64,000 nt of DNA from Lentibacillus populi. GTDB taxonomy: Bacteria > Bacillota > Bacilli > Bacillales > Amphibacillaceae. The notes under the pieces were generated by a model, which worked only from the letters and a program-made list of their open reading frames with translations, was not told the origin of the DNA and searched no databases. The stretch spans positions 26,772 through 90,771 of the forward strand of contig BMJD01000012.1 in assembly GCA_014642895.1 (NCBI GenBank). The letters run 5' to 3'. The translations under genes were made by a program, and so were the position numbers. How positions within the stretch are numbered: position 1 is the stretch's first letter; each line of letters starts with the position of its first letter. Shown here piece by piece: positions 43,493-53,265 of the stretch.

Positions 43493-43513
43493 AATGCTGT
43501 ATAGAATGTTCCT

Positions 43514-43541
43514 ATTATATCATGCGAAAAACAAATTTCAA
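43514..43541 (-). promoter_or_regulatory. sigma-A promoter of the xpt-pbuX operon
   Basis: On the minus strand TTGAAA (43541-43536), 16 bases, TATAAT (43519-43514), about 20 bases before the aptamer. Confidence 0.7.
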
Positions 43542-43596
43542 CATGATTTGTTGTTGCCAGGGAATTTTCCAAAAAACAAAAATTTCGCCAAAATAC

Positions 43597-43624
43597 TTGA
43601 CAAGTTGTCGTAACATAGTAAAAT
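43597..43624 (+). promoter_or_regulatory. sigma-A promoter of sda
   Basis: TTGACA (43597-43602), 16 bases, TAAAAT (43619-43624); 50 bases before the sda start. DnaA-box control known in Bacillus subtilis was not evident as an exact TTATCCACA match. Confidence 0.65.
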
Positions 43625-43673
43625 AACAAGTGTTTGTGACTAATATAGTAGAGAAGGATGGGTATTTTGAACG

Positions 43674-43805
43674 ATGCATAACTTGAGTAATGAGCAACTT
43701 GTTGAAGCCTATACGAAGGCGAAGGAATTAAACCTTGACACGGAATTTGTGAGGAATCTTGATAAGGAATTAAGAAACAGACTGATATTTATGATAAAAA
43801 AATAG
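43674..43805 (+). CDS. sda: sporulation checkpoint protein Sda
   Basis: A 43-residue antikinase that blocks the sporulation kinases KinA/KinB when replication is disturbed. Pattern LSNEQLVEAYTKAKELNLDTEFVRNL matches Sda ([26 protein letters not shown]) in two antiparallel helices. ATG 43674 is taken; a TTG nearby would add two residues. A TCGCTGCA/TGCAGCGA terminator follows. Confidence 0.88.
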   Translation: MHNLSNEQLVEAYTKAKELNLDTEFVRNLDKELRNRLIFMIKK

Positions 43806-43820
43806 ATTGTATTACGGTAA

Positions 43821-43860
43821 TCGCTGCAAGGAATTTTGATTTAGGTGCAGCGAATTTTTA
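43821..43860 (+). terminator. terminator of sda
   Basis: TCGCTGCA/TGCAGCGA stem with ATTTTTATT after it. Confidence 0.8.
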
Positions 43861-44049
43861 TTGTCTATAAATGGTAGAAATTGTATATGGAAGATGACAG
43901 AACAATTAAAACAGCAACATAGGGCTTAAGGGCTCAGTGCTAAAGTGCTTCCAATAATTCATTCAAATTACTTCTCCGTCCTTTCTTTTATTCACCTGAA
44001 TTTATATTGATCACCATTATTGCTGCATTTCTCTATGTATAAAATATGA

Positions 44050-44087
44050 TTAAAGGAGGGCTGCTTCCTTCATTCAACCCGCCCTCC
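44050..44087 (-). terminator. terminator of the DUF3231/membrane protein genes
   Basis: GGAGGGC (44087-44081 on the minus strand) with GCCCTCC (44061-44055) then TTTAAT; the stem overlaps the 3' end of the gene at 44070. Confidence 0.6.
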
Positions 44088-44570
44088 AGTTTCATCCGAC
44101 TTAACCTTTAGCATAATAAATTGAATAATGAATCCGACCACGATGCCAATCGGTAAAAACAATATTGGCAGCCACATTGGTCCAATCAAGACACCAAATA
44201 AGGTAAGTTTGGGAGAAAAAATTAACCCAAGTGTTACAAAATAGGCGGAGAAAACAAAAGGCATAAAGGAATATGGCTTTGTTCCACCACCTACTCCCCT
44301 ATAGGCATCCCAAATCGCAAAAAAATACAGACATGGATAAAACATGAGCCACTGATAGTTTGTTTGCTCAATAGCTTCTTGAATTTTACCATGATAACTT
44401 AACACAATGATGGTGTTGAAATTTCCTTGTACATTAACGATAAATTCTAAAGCAATTAATGAAAGACCCTTAATATAGTGTGCATTCAATAACTGGCCAA
44501 ACCCTGGAAAGGCAATACTCCATAGCAGCATTTCTGATCGTTTACTTCGGGACTCTCTGTTATTTTGCAT
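44070..44570 (-). CDS. conserved Bacillaceae membrane protein
   Basis: A 166-residue protein with about four or five helices. The start SEMLLWSIAFPGFGQLLNAHYIKGLSLIALEFIVN and the block NYQWLMFYPCLYFFAIWDAYRG are a well conserved pattern in spore formers, where the protein is unnamed. It follows the two DUF3231 genes in the same direction with only nine bases in between. Function unknown; sporulation-linked by company. Confidence 0.65.
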   Translation of the reverse strand: MQNNRESRSKRSEMLLWSIAFPGFGQLLNAHYIKGLSLIALEFIVNVQGNFNTIIVLSYHGKIQEAIEQTNYQWLMFYPCLYFFAIWDAYRGVGGGTKPYSFMPFVFSAYFVTLGLIFSPKLTLFGVLIGPMWLPILFLPIGIVVGFIIQFIMLKVKSDETGGRVE

Positions 44571-44579
44571 CGTTGTAAC

Positions 44580-45599
44580 CTACTTCGCTAAATCTTTTCG
44601 ATCTGCTGCTATTGGTGGTTGCTCCATCCATCCGTTGTCGATCAAAATAGTAGCCCCTTTATTGGAATACTTGGCTATTTCTGCTATTAGTCGAGTATAG
44701 TGGACACCTAAATCGTGTCGTGGACTGATTGACATCGATGTACCGTATTGTCCCATGCCAGACGCGATTAGGGTCGTAACCAGCGTCATCATCAGCTTGT
44801 CCGAGAAAGGGGAAACGGTTGAATTGGTTACTTCTGATGTTAGGATACGGGCTCCATCATCTATATAATCGTCCTTTATAATCGAGGAGAATATTTCCAA
44901 TTGTTTTCCTGCAATGTCACGCCCTTTTTCAAAGTATTTTCTAACCTCTTTTGAGTTGGCAACTTGGGCAAACCCTGCAACAAGTGCCTGACCGAGAGCG
45001 TTGCGCCTTGTGTTTAATACAAGTGCAGTAATTTCTACACCAAGTAACGGTCTGCGCTCCCCAAACCAGCCTGTTAAAAAGCTATCATTGGTCACAAATT
45101 CAGTTTGCTTCGCCTTCGGTATTTGCGGATAACGAATGTAAAGCCCTTTCTCTTTCGCGTTAGCTTTGGTCAATTTATTCAATTTCTGTGTTTCATCCAG
45201 GGCAGTTGAATAAAAGCTAATAATGTCATCCCGTTCAACTTGGGATAAGGCCAATCCGTAAATGGCTAAATTGAAATTGGCAACGTTCAGCATTAATTCA
45301 AGGTAAATCCGATCGGAAAAAAGTCTTGGTGCATCCAAGTGGACATCATTTTCGGTAAATCCAATTGGAACAGGGTAACCTTCAGCAGTAAAAATTTCCG
45401 TTAATGTTATTTGATGCTCCTCTGATATAGCTAATAGTTTTTCCAAAATGATCCGGATTTGTGGGTCATCGACGTTTTGCAGAAAATGACGCAATCCGCA
45501 AATCATCATCGTATCATTTTGATAGGAAGTCCAAAGCGCAGAAATTTCTGCGACTGTTAATTCTTCTGAATAATTGTCGTTAGCTGCCATCATTTTCAT
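44580..45599 (-). CDS. DUF3231 family protein (second of two)
   Basis: A 339-residue protein made of two similar halves of four-helix, ferritin-like style. Repeat pattern: 'LTVAEISALWTSYQNDTMMICGLRHFLQ' in the first half and 'LTGWFGERRPLLGVEITALVLNTRRN' in the second; each half ends with a helix containing F..... and 'SPFSDKLMM'. DUF3231 proteins are common in spore formers; function unknown. Paralog of the adjacent gene (about 35-40% by eye). Confidence 0.85.
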   Translation of the reverse strand: MKMMAANDNYSEELTVAEISALWTSYQNDTMMICGLRHFLQNVDDPQIRIILEKLLAISEEHQITLTEIFTAEGYPVPIGFTENDVHLDAPRLFSDRIYLELMLNVANFNLAIYGLALSQVERDDIISFYSTALDETQKLNKLTKANAKEKGLYIRYPQIPKAKQTEFVTNDSFLTGWFGERRPLLGVEITALVLNTRRNALGQALVAGFAQVANSKEVRKYFEKGRDIAGKQLEIFSSIIKDDYIDDGARILTSEVTNSTVSPFSDKLMMTLVTTLIASGMGQYGTSMSISPRHDLGVHYTRLIAEIAKYSNKGATILIDNGWMEQPPIAADRKDLAK

Positions 45600-45603
45600 C
45601 CCT

Positions 45604-46611
45604 TTACTTTTTGGAATTTACTAAATCGTCCCGAGCAACCATTCGTGGTGGCTCCTCCAACCATCCATTGTCGATCATGATGTTGGTACCATCCTCCGAA
45701 TATAAGGCGATTTCCCCGCTGAGACGGGTATAATGTGTAATTAAATCCCGTCTGATGTTTGTCGAGATGCTCATCCCGTAAAATGAAATTCCAAGACCGA
45801 TCATTGCGGTAACATGCATCATCATCAGTTTATCGGAAAATGGGGAAGTTTCGTTGGCATCGGTTACCATGGCATCCGATCCTGATGGTACAGGAACATC
45901 CCCTTCGCGCAATACAGAACTGAATACTTCGGCGTGTTTCTTGGCAATATGAATTCCCCGTTTAATATACTCTGTGACCTCTTTGGATTTTGCTACTTGG
46001 CTGAACCCTGTCAATGTTGCAACACCTAAATTGTTGCGTGCAATATTGGTGTACAGATTGGCAATTTCCAAAGCGGTCAAAGGTCTGCGTTCCCCAAACC
46101 AGCCAGTAAGGAAACTTTGCTTTTTTACGAAATCGACCTCTTTCGGCACGGGAATAATCGGCGGTTTGTTCATAAGCCCTTTTGTTAACGCAATGAGTGA
46201 AGCCTTTTGATGCAGTTCATTATATTGACGAAAACCTTCTGAAAAAAACAAATAAATATCTTCTCTGGTAGATGCGCTTATCGCCTGAGTAAATGATCCC
46301 ATTCCAAGTGAGCCCATTTGTACAACATATTGTAAAAAGAAGTTATCCGTATATAGTCTCGGTGCCTCGACATTGACATCCTGATCGGTGAAAGCAATCG
46401 GTATAGGGAAATTTTCTTTCTTAAATATTCGCGTAAGCTTATCCAATTGGGTTTGCTCAAGTGTTAGAGCATCTTGGATAACCGGTTTTATTTCTTCGTC
46501 CTCAACCTTGCTAGTAAAATATTTTAGCACGGCAGATGTGATACTGGCATTTTGATATGCCCGCCATATATTTGCAATTTCAGCAGATGTTAAGTTTTGT
46601 TTCAGTTCCAT
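45604..46611 (-). CDS. DUF3231 family protein (first of two)
   Basis: A 335-residue paralog with the same block order: LTSAEIANIWRAYQNASITSAVLKYF, DVNVEAPRLYTDNFFL, FLTGWFGERRPLTALEIANLY, SPFSDKLMMMHVTAMIGLGISFYGMS, and DNGWLEEPP at the end. A strong AGGAGG site precedes its ATG at 46611. Tandem with the next gene (four bases apart) and divergent from the germination operon; possible spore-related function. Confidence 0.85.
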   Translation of the reverse strand: MELKQNLTSAEIANIWRAYQNASITSAVLKYFTSKVEDEEIKPVIQDALTLEQTQLDKLTRIFKKENFPIPIAFTDQDVNVEAPRLYTDNFFLQYVVQMGSLGMGSFTQAISASTREDIYLFFSEGFRQYNELHQKASLIALTKGLMNKPPIIPVPKEVDFVKKQSFLTGWFGERRPLTALEIANLYTNIARNNLGVATLTGFSQVAKSKEVTEYIKRGIHIAKKHAEVFSSVLREGDVPVPSGSDAMVTDANETSPFSDKLMMMHVTAMIGLGISFYGMSISTNIRRDLITHYTRLSGEIALYSEDGTNIMIDNGWLEEPPRMVARDDLVNSKK

Positions 46612-46764
46612 CGAATGTATCCTCCTTTAACTGTCCATTCTGTGGTTTTCTTAGTTTGTCAATTATCTATTGTTATATACAGTTTCTCCTGATTTCGTAT
46701 AAAAGCAGGAGAAGATGGGAAACAAAAGGGAAAGGCATATCGTTTACGAGGAGGGGAATTTTAA

Positions 46765-48324
46765 ATGGGTTCATTTTTTAAACGAAAAAAGCAAGACAAA
46801 AAGAAAAAACAGCAAACAAAAGATGAGGACTTTTCCATTCAGATCGGCAAAAATTTAGATAAAAATATGGAAAACATCAAGAAAATGCTGGAGCAGCCAA
46901 ATGATCTGATTATCCGGAAGTTTTCCATCCGAAATACAAACCATAAGGGTGCGATCGTCTGTATTGATGGGTTAATTGATACGGCAGAAGTAGATAATGA
47001 TATCCTCCTGCGTATTCAAGGGGTAACCGAAAGAAAAGAATTGCCTCACAATACAAAACAAATGTTTGAAGTGATTTACCAGGAAATGATTTCGGTCAGC
47101 GACATTCAAAAGGGGAAGACACTGGATGATGTCACCAATGCCATTTTGTATGGAAGCGCGGTGTTCTATTTAGATGGTATTGATGAAGTACTCATTATGG
47201 ATACAAAAGGATGGGAAAGCCGTTCGATCGAGGAACCGATAACAGAGCCGGTCATTCGTGGTCCGAGAGAAGGGTTTGTTGAAAATGTCCGTACGAATAT
47301 GGTGCTGATCAGACGCTACATCAGGGATCCGAATTTGCGTTTTAAAACACGGAAAGTTGGCCGCCGTTCCAAGAAAGTTCTTGTTGTTACCTATATGGAA
47401 GGAATTACCCATCCGGATTTGTTAAAGGAGATTAATCGCAGACTTGACACAATTGATATGGATGATGCTCCGGAGTCCGGATTTATTGAACAATGGATAG
47501 AGGACAGTTTTTTATCCCCTTTCCCGCAAGTTATGAACACGGAAAGACCAGATAAAGTAGCGATGGGACTGCTGGAAGGGAAAGTCGCGATTATATTGGA
47601 TGGAACGCCAATGGTGCTAATCTTGCCGTTTAATATTGGCGATGCCTTGCAGACACCAGAGGATTATTATGAACGCTGGGCGATCGGGTCACTACTCAGG
47701 GCTTTACGTTACCTGGCAGCATTTATCGCCATGTTCGTACCAGCTTTATATATCGCACTAGTTTCCTTTCATCAAGGAATGATCCCCTCGAAGCTTGCTT
47801 TCTCGATCGCAGCTACAAGGGAAGGGGTTCCCTTTCCGGCATTTGTAGAGGCGATGTTAATGGCTGTAACGATGGAATTATTACGGGAAGCAGGAGCAAG
47901 ATTGCCACGAACAATCGGACAAACAATCGGCATTGTCGGCGGACTGGTAATTGGCGATGCTGCTGTACAGGCGGGGATTGTTAGTCCGGTTATGGTAATT
48001 GTTGTTGCGCTGACAGCAATTGCCTCTTTTTCCCTGCCGGCATACAGTGTTGCCATATCATTTCGGTTGATTCGTTTTGGCTTTATGATTGCCGCAGCAT
48101 TTTTTGGCCTTTACGGGATCATTCTTGCGTACATTATGGTAAACATTCATATTGTAAATTTAAAAAGTATCGGTGTACCTTATTCCGCTCCATTCGCGCC
48201 AAGCTTTTTCTCTGATTGGAAGGACCTCGTTTTTCGCGCGCCTATTCAGGTATTAACAAAACGTCCGCAATACCTGAAGCCCACGGACCAGAAATCCGGA
48301 AATAAAGGAGAAAATGGATCATGA
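46765..48324 (+). CDS. spore germination receptor A subunit
   Basis: A 519-residue GerA-family protein in the spore inner membrane. Soluble N-terminal domain (residues 1-270), including IVCIDGLIDTAEVDNDILLRIQ, RGPREGFVENVRTNMVLIRRYI and ESGFIEQWIEDSF.SPFPQV; then PYDI-like membrane part: ALRYLAAFIAMFVPALYIALVSFHQGMIP, MAVTMELLREAGARLP, QAGIVSPVMVIVVALTAIASF. ATG with GAGGAGGGGAATTTTAA before it. Forms the receptor with the B and C subunits encoded next. Confidence 0.92.
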   Translation: MGSFFKRKKQDKKKKQQTKDEDFSIQIGKNLDKNMENIKKMLEQPNDLIIRKFSIRNTNHKGAIVCIDGLIDTAEVDNDILLRIQGVTERKELPHNTKQMFEVIYQEMISVSDIQKGKTLDDVTNAILYGSAVFYLDGIDEVLIMDTKGWESRSIEEPITEPVIRGPREGFVENVRTNMVLIRRYIRDPNLRFKTRKVGRRSKKVLVVTYMEGITHPDLLKEINRRLDTIDMDDAPESGFIEQWIEDSFLSPFPQVMNTERPDKVAMGLLEGKVAIILDGTPMVLILPFNIGDALQTPEDYYERWAIGSLLRALRYLAAFIAMFVPALYIALVSFHQGMIPSKLAFSIAATREGVPFPAFVEAMLMAVTMELLREAGARLPRTIGQTIGIVGGLVIGDAAVQAGIVSPVMVIVVALTAIASFSLPAYSVAISFRLIRFGFMIAAAFFGLYGIILAYIMVNIHIVNLKSIGVPYSAPFAPSFFSDWKDLVFRAPIQVLTKRPQYLKPTDQKSGNKGENGS

Positions 48325-49418
48325 AATGGTTTGAATATGGGAACGAAAAAATTAGTCACCGGGAAATTCTGGTTGCGATTCCTTCGATGGTGATCGCTGT
48401 TGGCGTTCTATCTCTGCCAAGGGATTTAGCAGCAGCGACAGTTGGTTCCGATGGCTGGATACTGCTAGTGATCAGCGGGGGGGTTATTGTCTTTATTACC
48501 TGGCTGATGGCGAGGCTTGCAACGAAATTTCCGAGACAATCCTTTCTTACCTATTCATCCAAAATTGTGACAAAACCGGTAGCGGTTGTGATGACATTTA
48601 TTTTTATTGCGATTGCGATTGCCCTGGCCGCCCTGGAGGTGCGGGAAATATCAGATATCTCGAAACAATATTTATTTGATCGGACCCCGGTTGAAATAAT
48701 ATCATTATCCTTCTTGCTTGTCGTTGTTTATGCCGTTTCAGGTTCAAGGGCAGGTATTTTCAGATTGAATCTGATGTTTCTGCCAATCATTCTTATTATT
48801 GCTATCGCCGTGTTTGTCTTTAATATTGGCTGGTTTTCATTGGGAAATTTATTACCCGTATTTGAAACAGACTTTACGGGTGTTGGAAGGGGACTTACGA
48901 CTGGACTGCTGTCCTATATGGGATTTGGGATTATTCTGTTTTATACTTCTCTGGTAGATAATCCCGCTAAAGTACCAAGGTCAGCCGTAATCGGGATGTG
49001 TATCCCTGTTTTGCTGTATATATTGATTTTTATTACCTGTATTGGCGTATTCGGAAATTCCGTTACATCGAATTTGATTTTTCCGACGATTGAATTGGCA
49101 AAAGAAGTCGATATACCAGGTGGCTTCTTTGAACGATTTGAATCTATATTTTTTGTTATTTGGATCATGGCGATTTTTAATACGACTGTAATGGCCATTG
49201 ATGTTGCCTTACTTGCGCTTAGTTCGATTTTTAAAAACAAGTCAAAAATGAAAATCGTTTGTGTTTTATCCCCGGTTGTTTACCTGATCGCTATGTATCC
49301 GGAAGATTTACTCGATGTTTCAGCATTGGGGGGATATTTAAGTTACTTTGCAATATCCTACACATCCATCGTGACCATTTTACTGAGTGTAATTGCCAAG
49401 GTAAGGAAGGTGAAATAA
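48321..49418 (+). CDS. spore germination receptor B subunit (permease)
   Basis: A 365-residue integral protein of the GerB/APC fold with ten helices, e.g. REILVAIPSMVIAVGVLSLPRDLA at the start, NLMFLPIILIIAIAVFVFNIGWF and FFVIWIMAIFNTTVMAIDVAL. GerB proteins are thought to bind the germinant. The ATGA overlap couples it to the A subunit. Confidence 0.9.
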   Translation: MKWFEYGNEKISHREILVAIPSMVIAVGVLSLPRDLAAATVGSDGWILLVISGGVIVFITWLMARLATKFPRQSFLTYSSKIVTKPVAVVMTFIFIAIAIALAALEVREISDISKQYLFDRTPVEIISLSFLLVVVYAVSGSRAGIFRLNLMFLPIILIIAIAVFVFNIGWFSLGNLLPVFETDFTGVGRGLTTGLLSYMGFGIILFYTSLVDNPAKVPRSAVIGMCIPVLLYILIFITCIGVFGNSVTSNLIFPTIELAKEVDIPGGFFERFESIFFVIWIMAIFNTTVMAIDVALLALSSIFKNKSKMKIVCVLSPVVYLIAMYPEDLLDVSALGGYLSYFAISYTSIVTILLSVIAKVRKVK

Positions 49419-49419
49419 G

Positions 49420-50592
49420 TTGATGAGACGCAGGCTGTTGTTACTTGTTTCCAGCTCGTTTGTTTTGCTGTTAACCGGATGCTGGGATCAGGTAGATATC
49501 GAAGAGCGTGGATTCATTATCGGATCGGGGATTGATATGGCGGATGAGCAGAAGAAACAGGGGCGTGTTCTAACGTTGACCCATCAATTTGTTGTACCAG
49601 CAGGGCTTGGGGCACCAATGCAGGGCGGAGGTGATCAGAAAGCCTTCGATAATTTATCCGCATCGGGAGAAAGCATGTTTGAAATTTCCCGGAAAATGAC
49701 AGAGCAATCAAGCAAGCTTCCCTTTTACAGACACGAAAAGATTATAGTGATTTCCAACGAGGTTGCCAAGCTTCCGTATTTATTTGGTGAAATGATGGAT
49801 ATTTTCTTGCGTAATCCGGAAATGCGCCGCAGTATTAAGGTTGCCGTTGCGGACGGCAAGGCTGAGGATGTACTGAATACGAAACCGGAAAGTGAAAAAA
49901 TACCTGCTATTTATCTTGATTCGGTAATGGAAAACAGTTTTGAGAATGCCTCGGGAATGGAGCCAGTCAAGATTGGTGAAGTCCATGAGTTTCTAATGGG
50001 AAAAATGAGCTATGTTTTACCGCGGATAATTGCCAGGGAAAAAAGTGTTGAATCAGAAGGATCTGCAGTTTTTCAGGGGTACAATAACCAAATGATCGGT
50101 ACCCTTAACGATGCTGAAACAAAAGCCTTGAATTTAATCATAGGAAAAGCAAAGCAAGGGATCATCAATATTTCTCTTAATCAAAAGAATATAACGTATG
50201 AAATGGAGGAAGCCAAAAGCAAAATCAAACTTGATACAAACGACATAAGGCACCTCGATGTTTACGTTGACATTAACGTATCAGGGGTTATTTCGGAGAC
50301 ATTCGGAACGGAAAACCTTTTTCAGCGAAGCACATTTAAAGAGATCGAAAAGCACGTGTCCAGAGAAATTGAAACGAAAGCGGAACAAACGATTAAAAAA
50401 GCCCAGCAAGAATTGAAGACGGATATCTTTGGCATTGGCAATATGTTAAAGGAACGCCATTACGATCAATGGCAGCAGATACATGACAATTGGGATCGTG
50501 GTGCAAATTACTTTTCCCAAAGTACATTCCATGTAAATACAACCACCAGAATCAGAACAACCGGTAACGTTAATAAATCAAAGAATGAATAA
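49420..50592 (+). CDS. spore germination receptor C subunit (lipoprotein)
   Basis: A 390-residue GerC-family protein. Signal peptide with lipobox LLTGC (Cys about residue 21), then CWDQVDIEERGFIIGSGID, the conserved start of Ger(x)C proteins. Domain borders follow the family: IPAIYLDSVMENSFENASG and a C-terminal amphipathic region (KEIEKHVSREIETKAEQTI; DIFGIGNMLKERH). TTG 49420 or ATG 49423 may be used; both follow AAGGAAGGTG. Confidence 0.9.
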   Translation: MMRRRLLLLVSSSFVLLLTGCWDQVDIEERGFIIGSGIDMADEQKKQGRVLTLTHQFVVPAGLGAPMQGGGDQKAFDNLSASGESMFEISRKMTEQSSKLPFYRHEKIIVISNEVAKLPYLFGEMMDIFLRNPEMRRSIKVAVADGKAEDVLNTKPESEKIPAIYLDSVMENSFENASGMEPVKIGEVHEFLMGKMSYVLPRIIAREKSVESEGSAVFQGYNNQMIGTLNDAETKALNLIIGKAKQGIINISLNQKNITYEMEEAKSKIKLDTNDIRHLDVYVDINVSGVISETFGTENLFQRSTFKEIEKHVSREIETKAEQTIKKAQQELKTDIFGIGNMLKERHYDQWQQIHDNWDRGANYFSQSTFHVNTTTRIRTTGNVNKSKNE

Positions 50593-50779
50593 GATGGGTG
50601 TGAACGTGATGTGGAAGCACTTTTTAGGGCTTTTGCCTGAACCAATTGTGATTTTTTATACCATATTAGCATTTCTGGTGCCATTAATTGTTTATAAGCT
50701 TAATCGGAAGTTGCACCGTTTTGGTGATCCACCGTGGAAGAAGAAAGAGAAGGGGGTGGATGAAGATCCGCATGCGTAG
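50585..50779 (+). CDS. small membrane protein of the germination operon (D-subunit-like)
   Basis: A 64-residue protein overlapping the C subunit end. One clear helix (PIVIFYTILAFLVPLIVYKL) and a Lys-rich tail. Some gerA operons carry a small D subunit of 55-75 residues (usually with two helices) that modulates germination; this gene has the right size and place but only one strong helix. GTG/ATG downstream (50609) would shorten it by eight residues. Confidence 0.6.
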   Translation: MNKMGVNVMWKHFLGLLPEPIVIFYTILAFLVPLIVYKLNRKLHRFGDPPWKKKEKGVDEDPHA

Positions 50780-50784
50780 CGGCT

Positions 50785-50839
50785 AAACCCGGCATTCCAA
50801 CTATTTTGCCAATTCGGTAAATACGGGATGCCGGTTTTC
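50785..50839 (+). terminator. terminator of the germination operon
   Basis: AAACCCGGCATTCC/GGGATGCCGGTTTT long stem ending in TTTT. Confidence 0.75.
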
Positions 50840-51037
50840 GTGTGAAAACAGTATGAATTTGCGACAAGCGAGTGGAATTCCTTTTCCAAACACGTTTAAA
50901 ATCTTTTAGAACAGCTAATACTGGAATTAAAATAATTGAAATAATCAAAAACTGCCTATAATTGTGCTTTTACTTCAAGATGTATTTTTAGTATGATTAA
51001 GGTAAGGAAAACGCTGGTGTCAGGAAGGAGCAGCCAC

Positions 51038-51997
51038 ATGCAAGAAACCATTTTATATAATGAAAAAATAGAAAAGGTATTATCCAATATTAATAGAGTC
51101 ATGATCGGGAAGGAGAGGGAGGCGACATTAAGCCTGGTCGCATTACTTGCAGGCGGGCACGTGTTGCTTGAAGATGTTCCCGGTGTCGGAAAAACGATGC
51201 TTGTACGAACACTTGCCAAATCACTTGATTGCGATTTTAGAAGAATTCAATTTACCCCGGATCTGTTGCCATCAGATGTGACAGGGGTATCGATTTATAA
51301 TCCAAAAGAGATGGAATTCGAATTTCGCGCTGGACCAATACTTGGAAATATTGTCCTAGCTGATGAAATTAATCGGACTTCGCCAAAAACACAGTCTGCC
51401 CTTTTGGAAGGGATGGAGGAAAAAAGCGTTACCGTTGATGGGAATACAATCCCGCTAAATGCTCCTTTCTTTGTGATGGCTACACAAAATCCAATCGAAT
51501 ATGAAGGGACATACCCACTGCCGGAAGCACAACTGGACCGCTTTTTATTGAAATTGAAAATGGGTTATCCTGCCCCGGATGAAGAAGTGGAAATGTTGGA
51601 ACGTACTTCAACACATCACCCGATCGAAAATATAACCGCTGTTATGACAAAGGAGCAGCTAATCGGGGTGCAGGAAGAGGTAAACAATGTTTACATGGAT
51701 CATCATGTCAAGCGGTATATTGTCAATCTGGCTGCTGCAACAAGAACCCATCCGGCAATTTTTCTCGGAAGCAGTCCGAGGGCATCCATTGCCCTGATGA
51801 AGGCAGCAAAAGCCTATGCATATATTTATTCGCGTGACTATGTGGTCCCTGATGATGTAAAGTATTTAGCCCCGTTTGTTCTGTCCCATCGGGTTATCTT
51901 AACGTCTGAGGCAAAATATGATGGACTGACGAGCGAGCAGGTCATCCAGACAATCGTAAGTAATGCGCATGTGCCGATTCGAAAGGAATTTCGGTAA
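51038..51997 (+). CDS. MoxR-type AAA+ ATPase
   Basis: A 319-residue ATPase acting as a chaperone for proteins with vWA/DUF58 domains. Walker A DVPGVGKTML (~47-56), Walker B VLADEINR, sensor ATQNPIEYEGTYPLPEAQLDRFL, arginine finger region. ATG 51038 behind AGGAAGGAGCAGCC. Its stop overlaps the DUF58 gene start (TAATG), giving the usual moxR-DUF58-transglutaminase operon. Confidence 0.93.
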   Translation: MQETILYNEKIEKVLSNINRVMIGKEREATLSLVALLAGGHVLLEDVPGVGKTMLVRTLAKSLDCDFRRIQFTPDLLPSDVTGVSIYNPKEMEFEFRAGPILGNIVLADEINRTSPKTQSALLEGMEEKSVTVDGNTIPLNAPFFVMATQNPIEYEGTYPLPEAQLDRFLLKLKMGYPAPDEEVEMLERTSTHHPIENITAVMTKEQLIGVQEEVNNVYMDHHVKRYIVNLAAATRTHPAIFLGSSPRASIALMKAAKAYAYIYSRDYVVPDDVKYLAPFVLSHRVILTSEAKYDGLTSEQVIQTIVSNAHVPIRKEFR

Positions 51998-53265
51998 TGA
52001 ACCGGCCGATACGATTTATCGGTAAACTCTTCTTTATTATTGCGCTTTTCCTTTCGCTGTTTTCATTCGCTATGTTTCAAGGTGGGTTTGTCAGCTGGTT
52101 CTTATTTTTCGGTTATCTGCCCATTTTCCTGTTATCTGTCGGACTGCTTTTATACCCGATAAATAAATGGCAGGTAACCAGAACACTTTCAAGGTACTTT
52201 GCCCACTCTGGCGATACCATAACAGTAAGGATACGGATTAAACGCTCTATCCCATACCCGCTTTATTATTGTGTCTTTGAAGAAATTCTGCCGGAGTCGT
52301 TGAACAAGCTGGACAATCGTACGGAAAAATATCATTATTTAGATCACCCGGAAAAGTTAAAAGCTAACCGTACCATGAAGCAGGTTGTATTTCCAGGGTT
52401 TAAGCGAACGCTGGAGTTAGCCTATCAAATAGAACAGGTACCCAGGGGGGAGCACCATTTTCAAGCAATCCGGATTAAAACAGGTGACATAGTTGGCTTT
52501 GTGAAAAAGGAGCATATTTTTCAAGTTGCAGATCAGCTTGTTGCTTATCCGAATCAACGTTTAATCAAGATGACAGAACGAATCAGCAGCTTTGAACAGG
52601 GCTCAGTGTCGTCGAATAGATTAAATTTAAAAAATACCAACGTTGCAACGGGCATTCGTGAGTATCTCCCCGGTGATAAATTTTCCTGGATCGACTGGAA
52701 GCAAACAGCAAAAAAGAATACCATGATGACGAAAGAATTTGAACAGGAAAAAAGCACGGATACTGTAGTCGTATTGGATAGCTGCTATTACAAAGGAATA
52801 AATTTATTAGCATATGAAGCAGCAGTTGAAATCAGTCTGTCGATGATGGAAGAACTAAAAAAGCAACAATCAAAAACGGGTTTTATCTCCATTGGCAAGA
52901 GAACTGCCTACTTTTCAATGCAACGTGACCAAGGAGAAAAGGACCTGCTGATGCAACATCTAACAAAGGATCAGCCTGATGGATTTGCATCCTTTGGAGT
53001 TAAATTAAGGGAAGAATCCTTGGGAATGGCAAGTGGCAGCATTGTCATGATTGTAACGACCCATTTGGATGATATGCTGGAGAGTACGATTAAACAAATA
53101 AGTCAACGGTCAAAACGGGTAGTTGTTCATTTTGTCCAGGCAGCCCAGTCGATTACCGAACATGAACATCATATCGTTAAGCAGCTCCGGCTTAGTGGAG
53201 CCGTGGTGAACGTACTATCGGAACAGCAATTAATACAGCACACGATCGAGGTGAGTATAGTATGA
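51997..53265 (+). CDS. DUF58 family protein
   Basis: A 422-residue protein with two N-terminal membrane helices (LFFIIALFLSLFSFAMF; GYLPIFLLSVGLLLYPINK) and the DUF58 core: IREYLPGDKFSWIDWKQTAKKNTMMTKEFEQEKSTD followed by VVVLDSCYYKG and a vWA-like fold with the metal-ion site replaced (LDS). The MoxR ATPase from the upstream gene probably acts on it. Overlaps the next gene by four bases. Confidence 0.9.
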   Translation: MNRPIRFIGKLFFIIALFLSLFSFAMFQGGFVSWFLFFGYLPIFLLSVGLLLYPINKWQVTRTLSRYFAHSGDTITVRIRIKRSIPYPLYYCVFEEILPESLNKLDNRTEKYHYLDHPEKLKANRTMKQVVFPGFKRTLELAYQIEQVPRGEHHFQAIRIKTGDIVGFVKKEHIFQVADQLVAYPNQRLIKMTERISSFEQGSVSSNRLNLKNTNVATGIREYLPGDKFSWIDWKQTAKKNTMMTKEFEQEKSTDTVVVLDSCYYKGINLLAYEAAVEISLSMMEELKKQQSKTGFISIGKRTAYFSMQRDQGEKDLLMQHLTKDQPDGFASFGVKLREESLGMASGSIVMIVTTHLDDMLESTIKQISQRSKRVVVHFVQAAQSITEHEHHIVKQLRLSGAVVNVLSEQQLIQHTIEVSIV

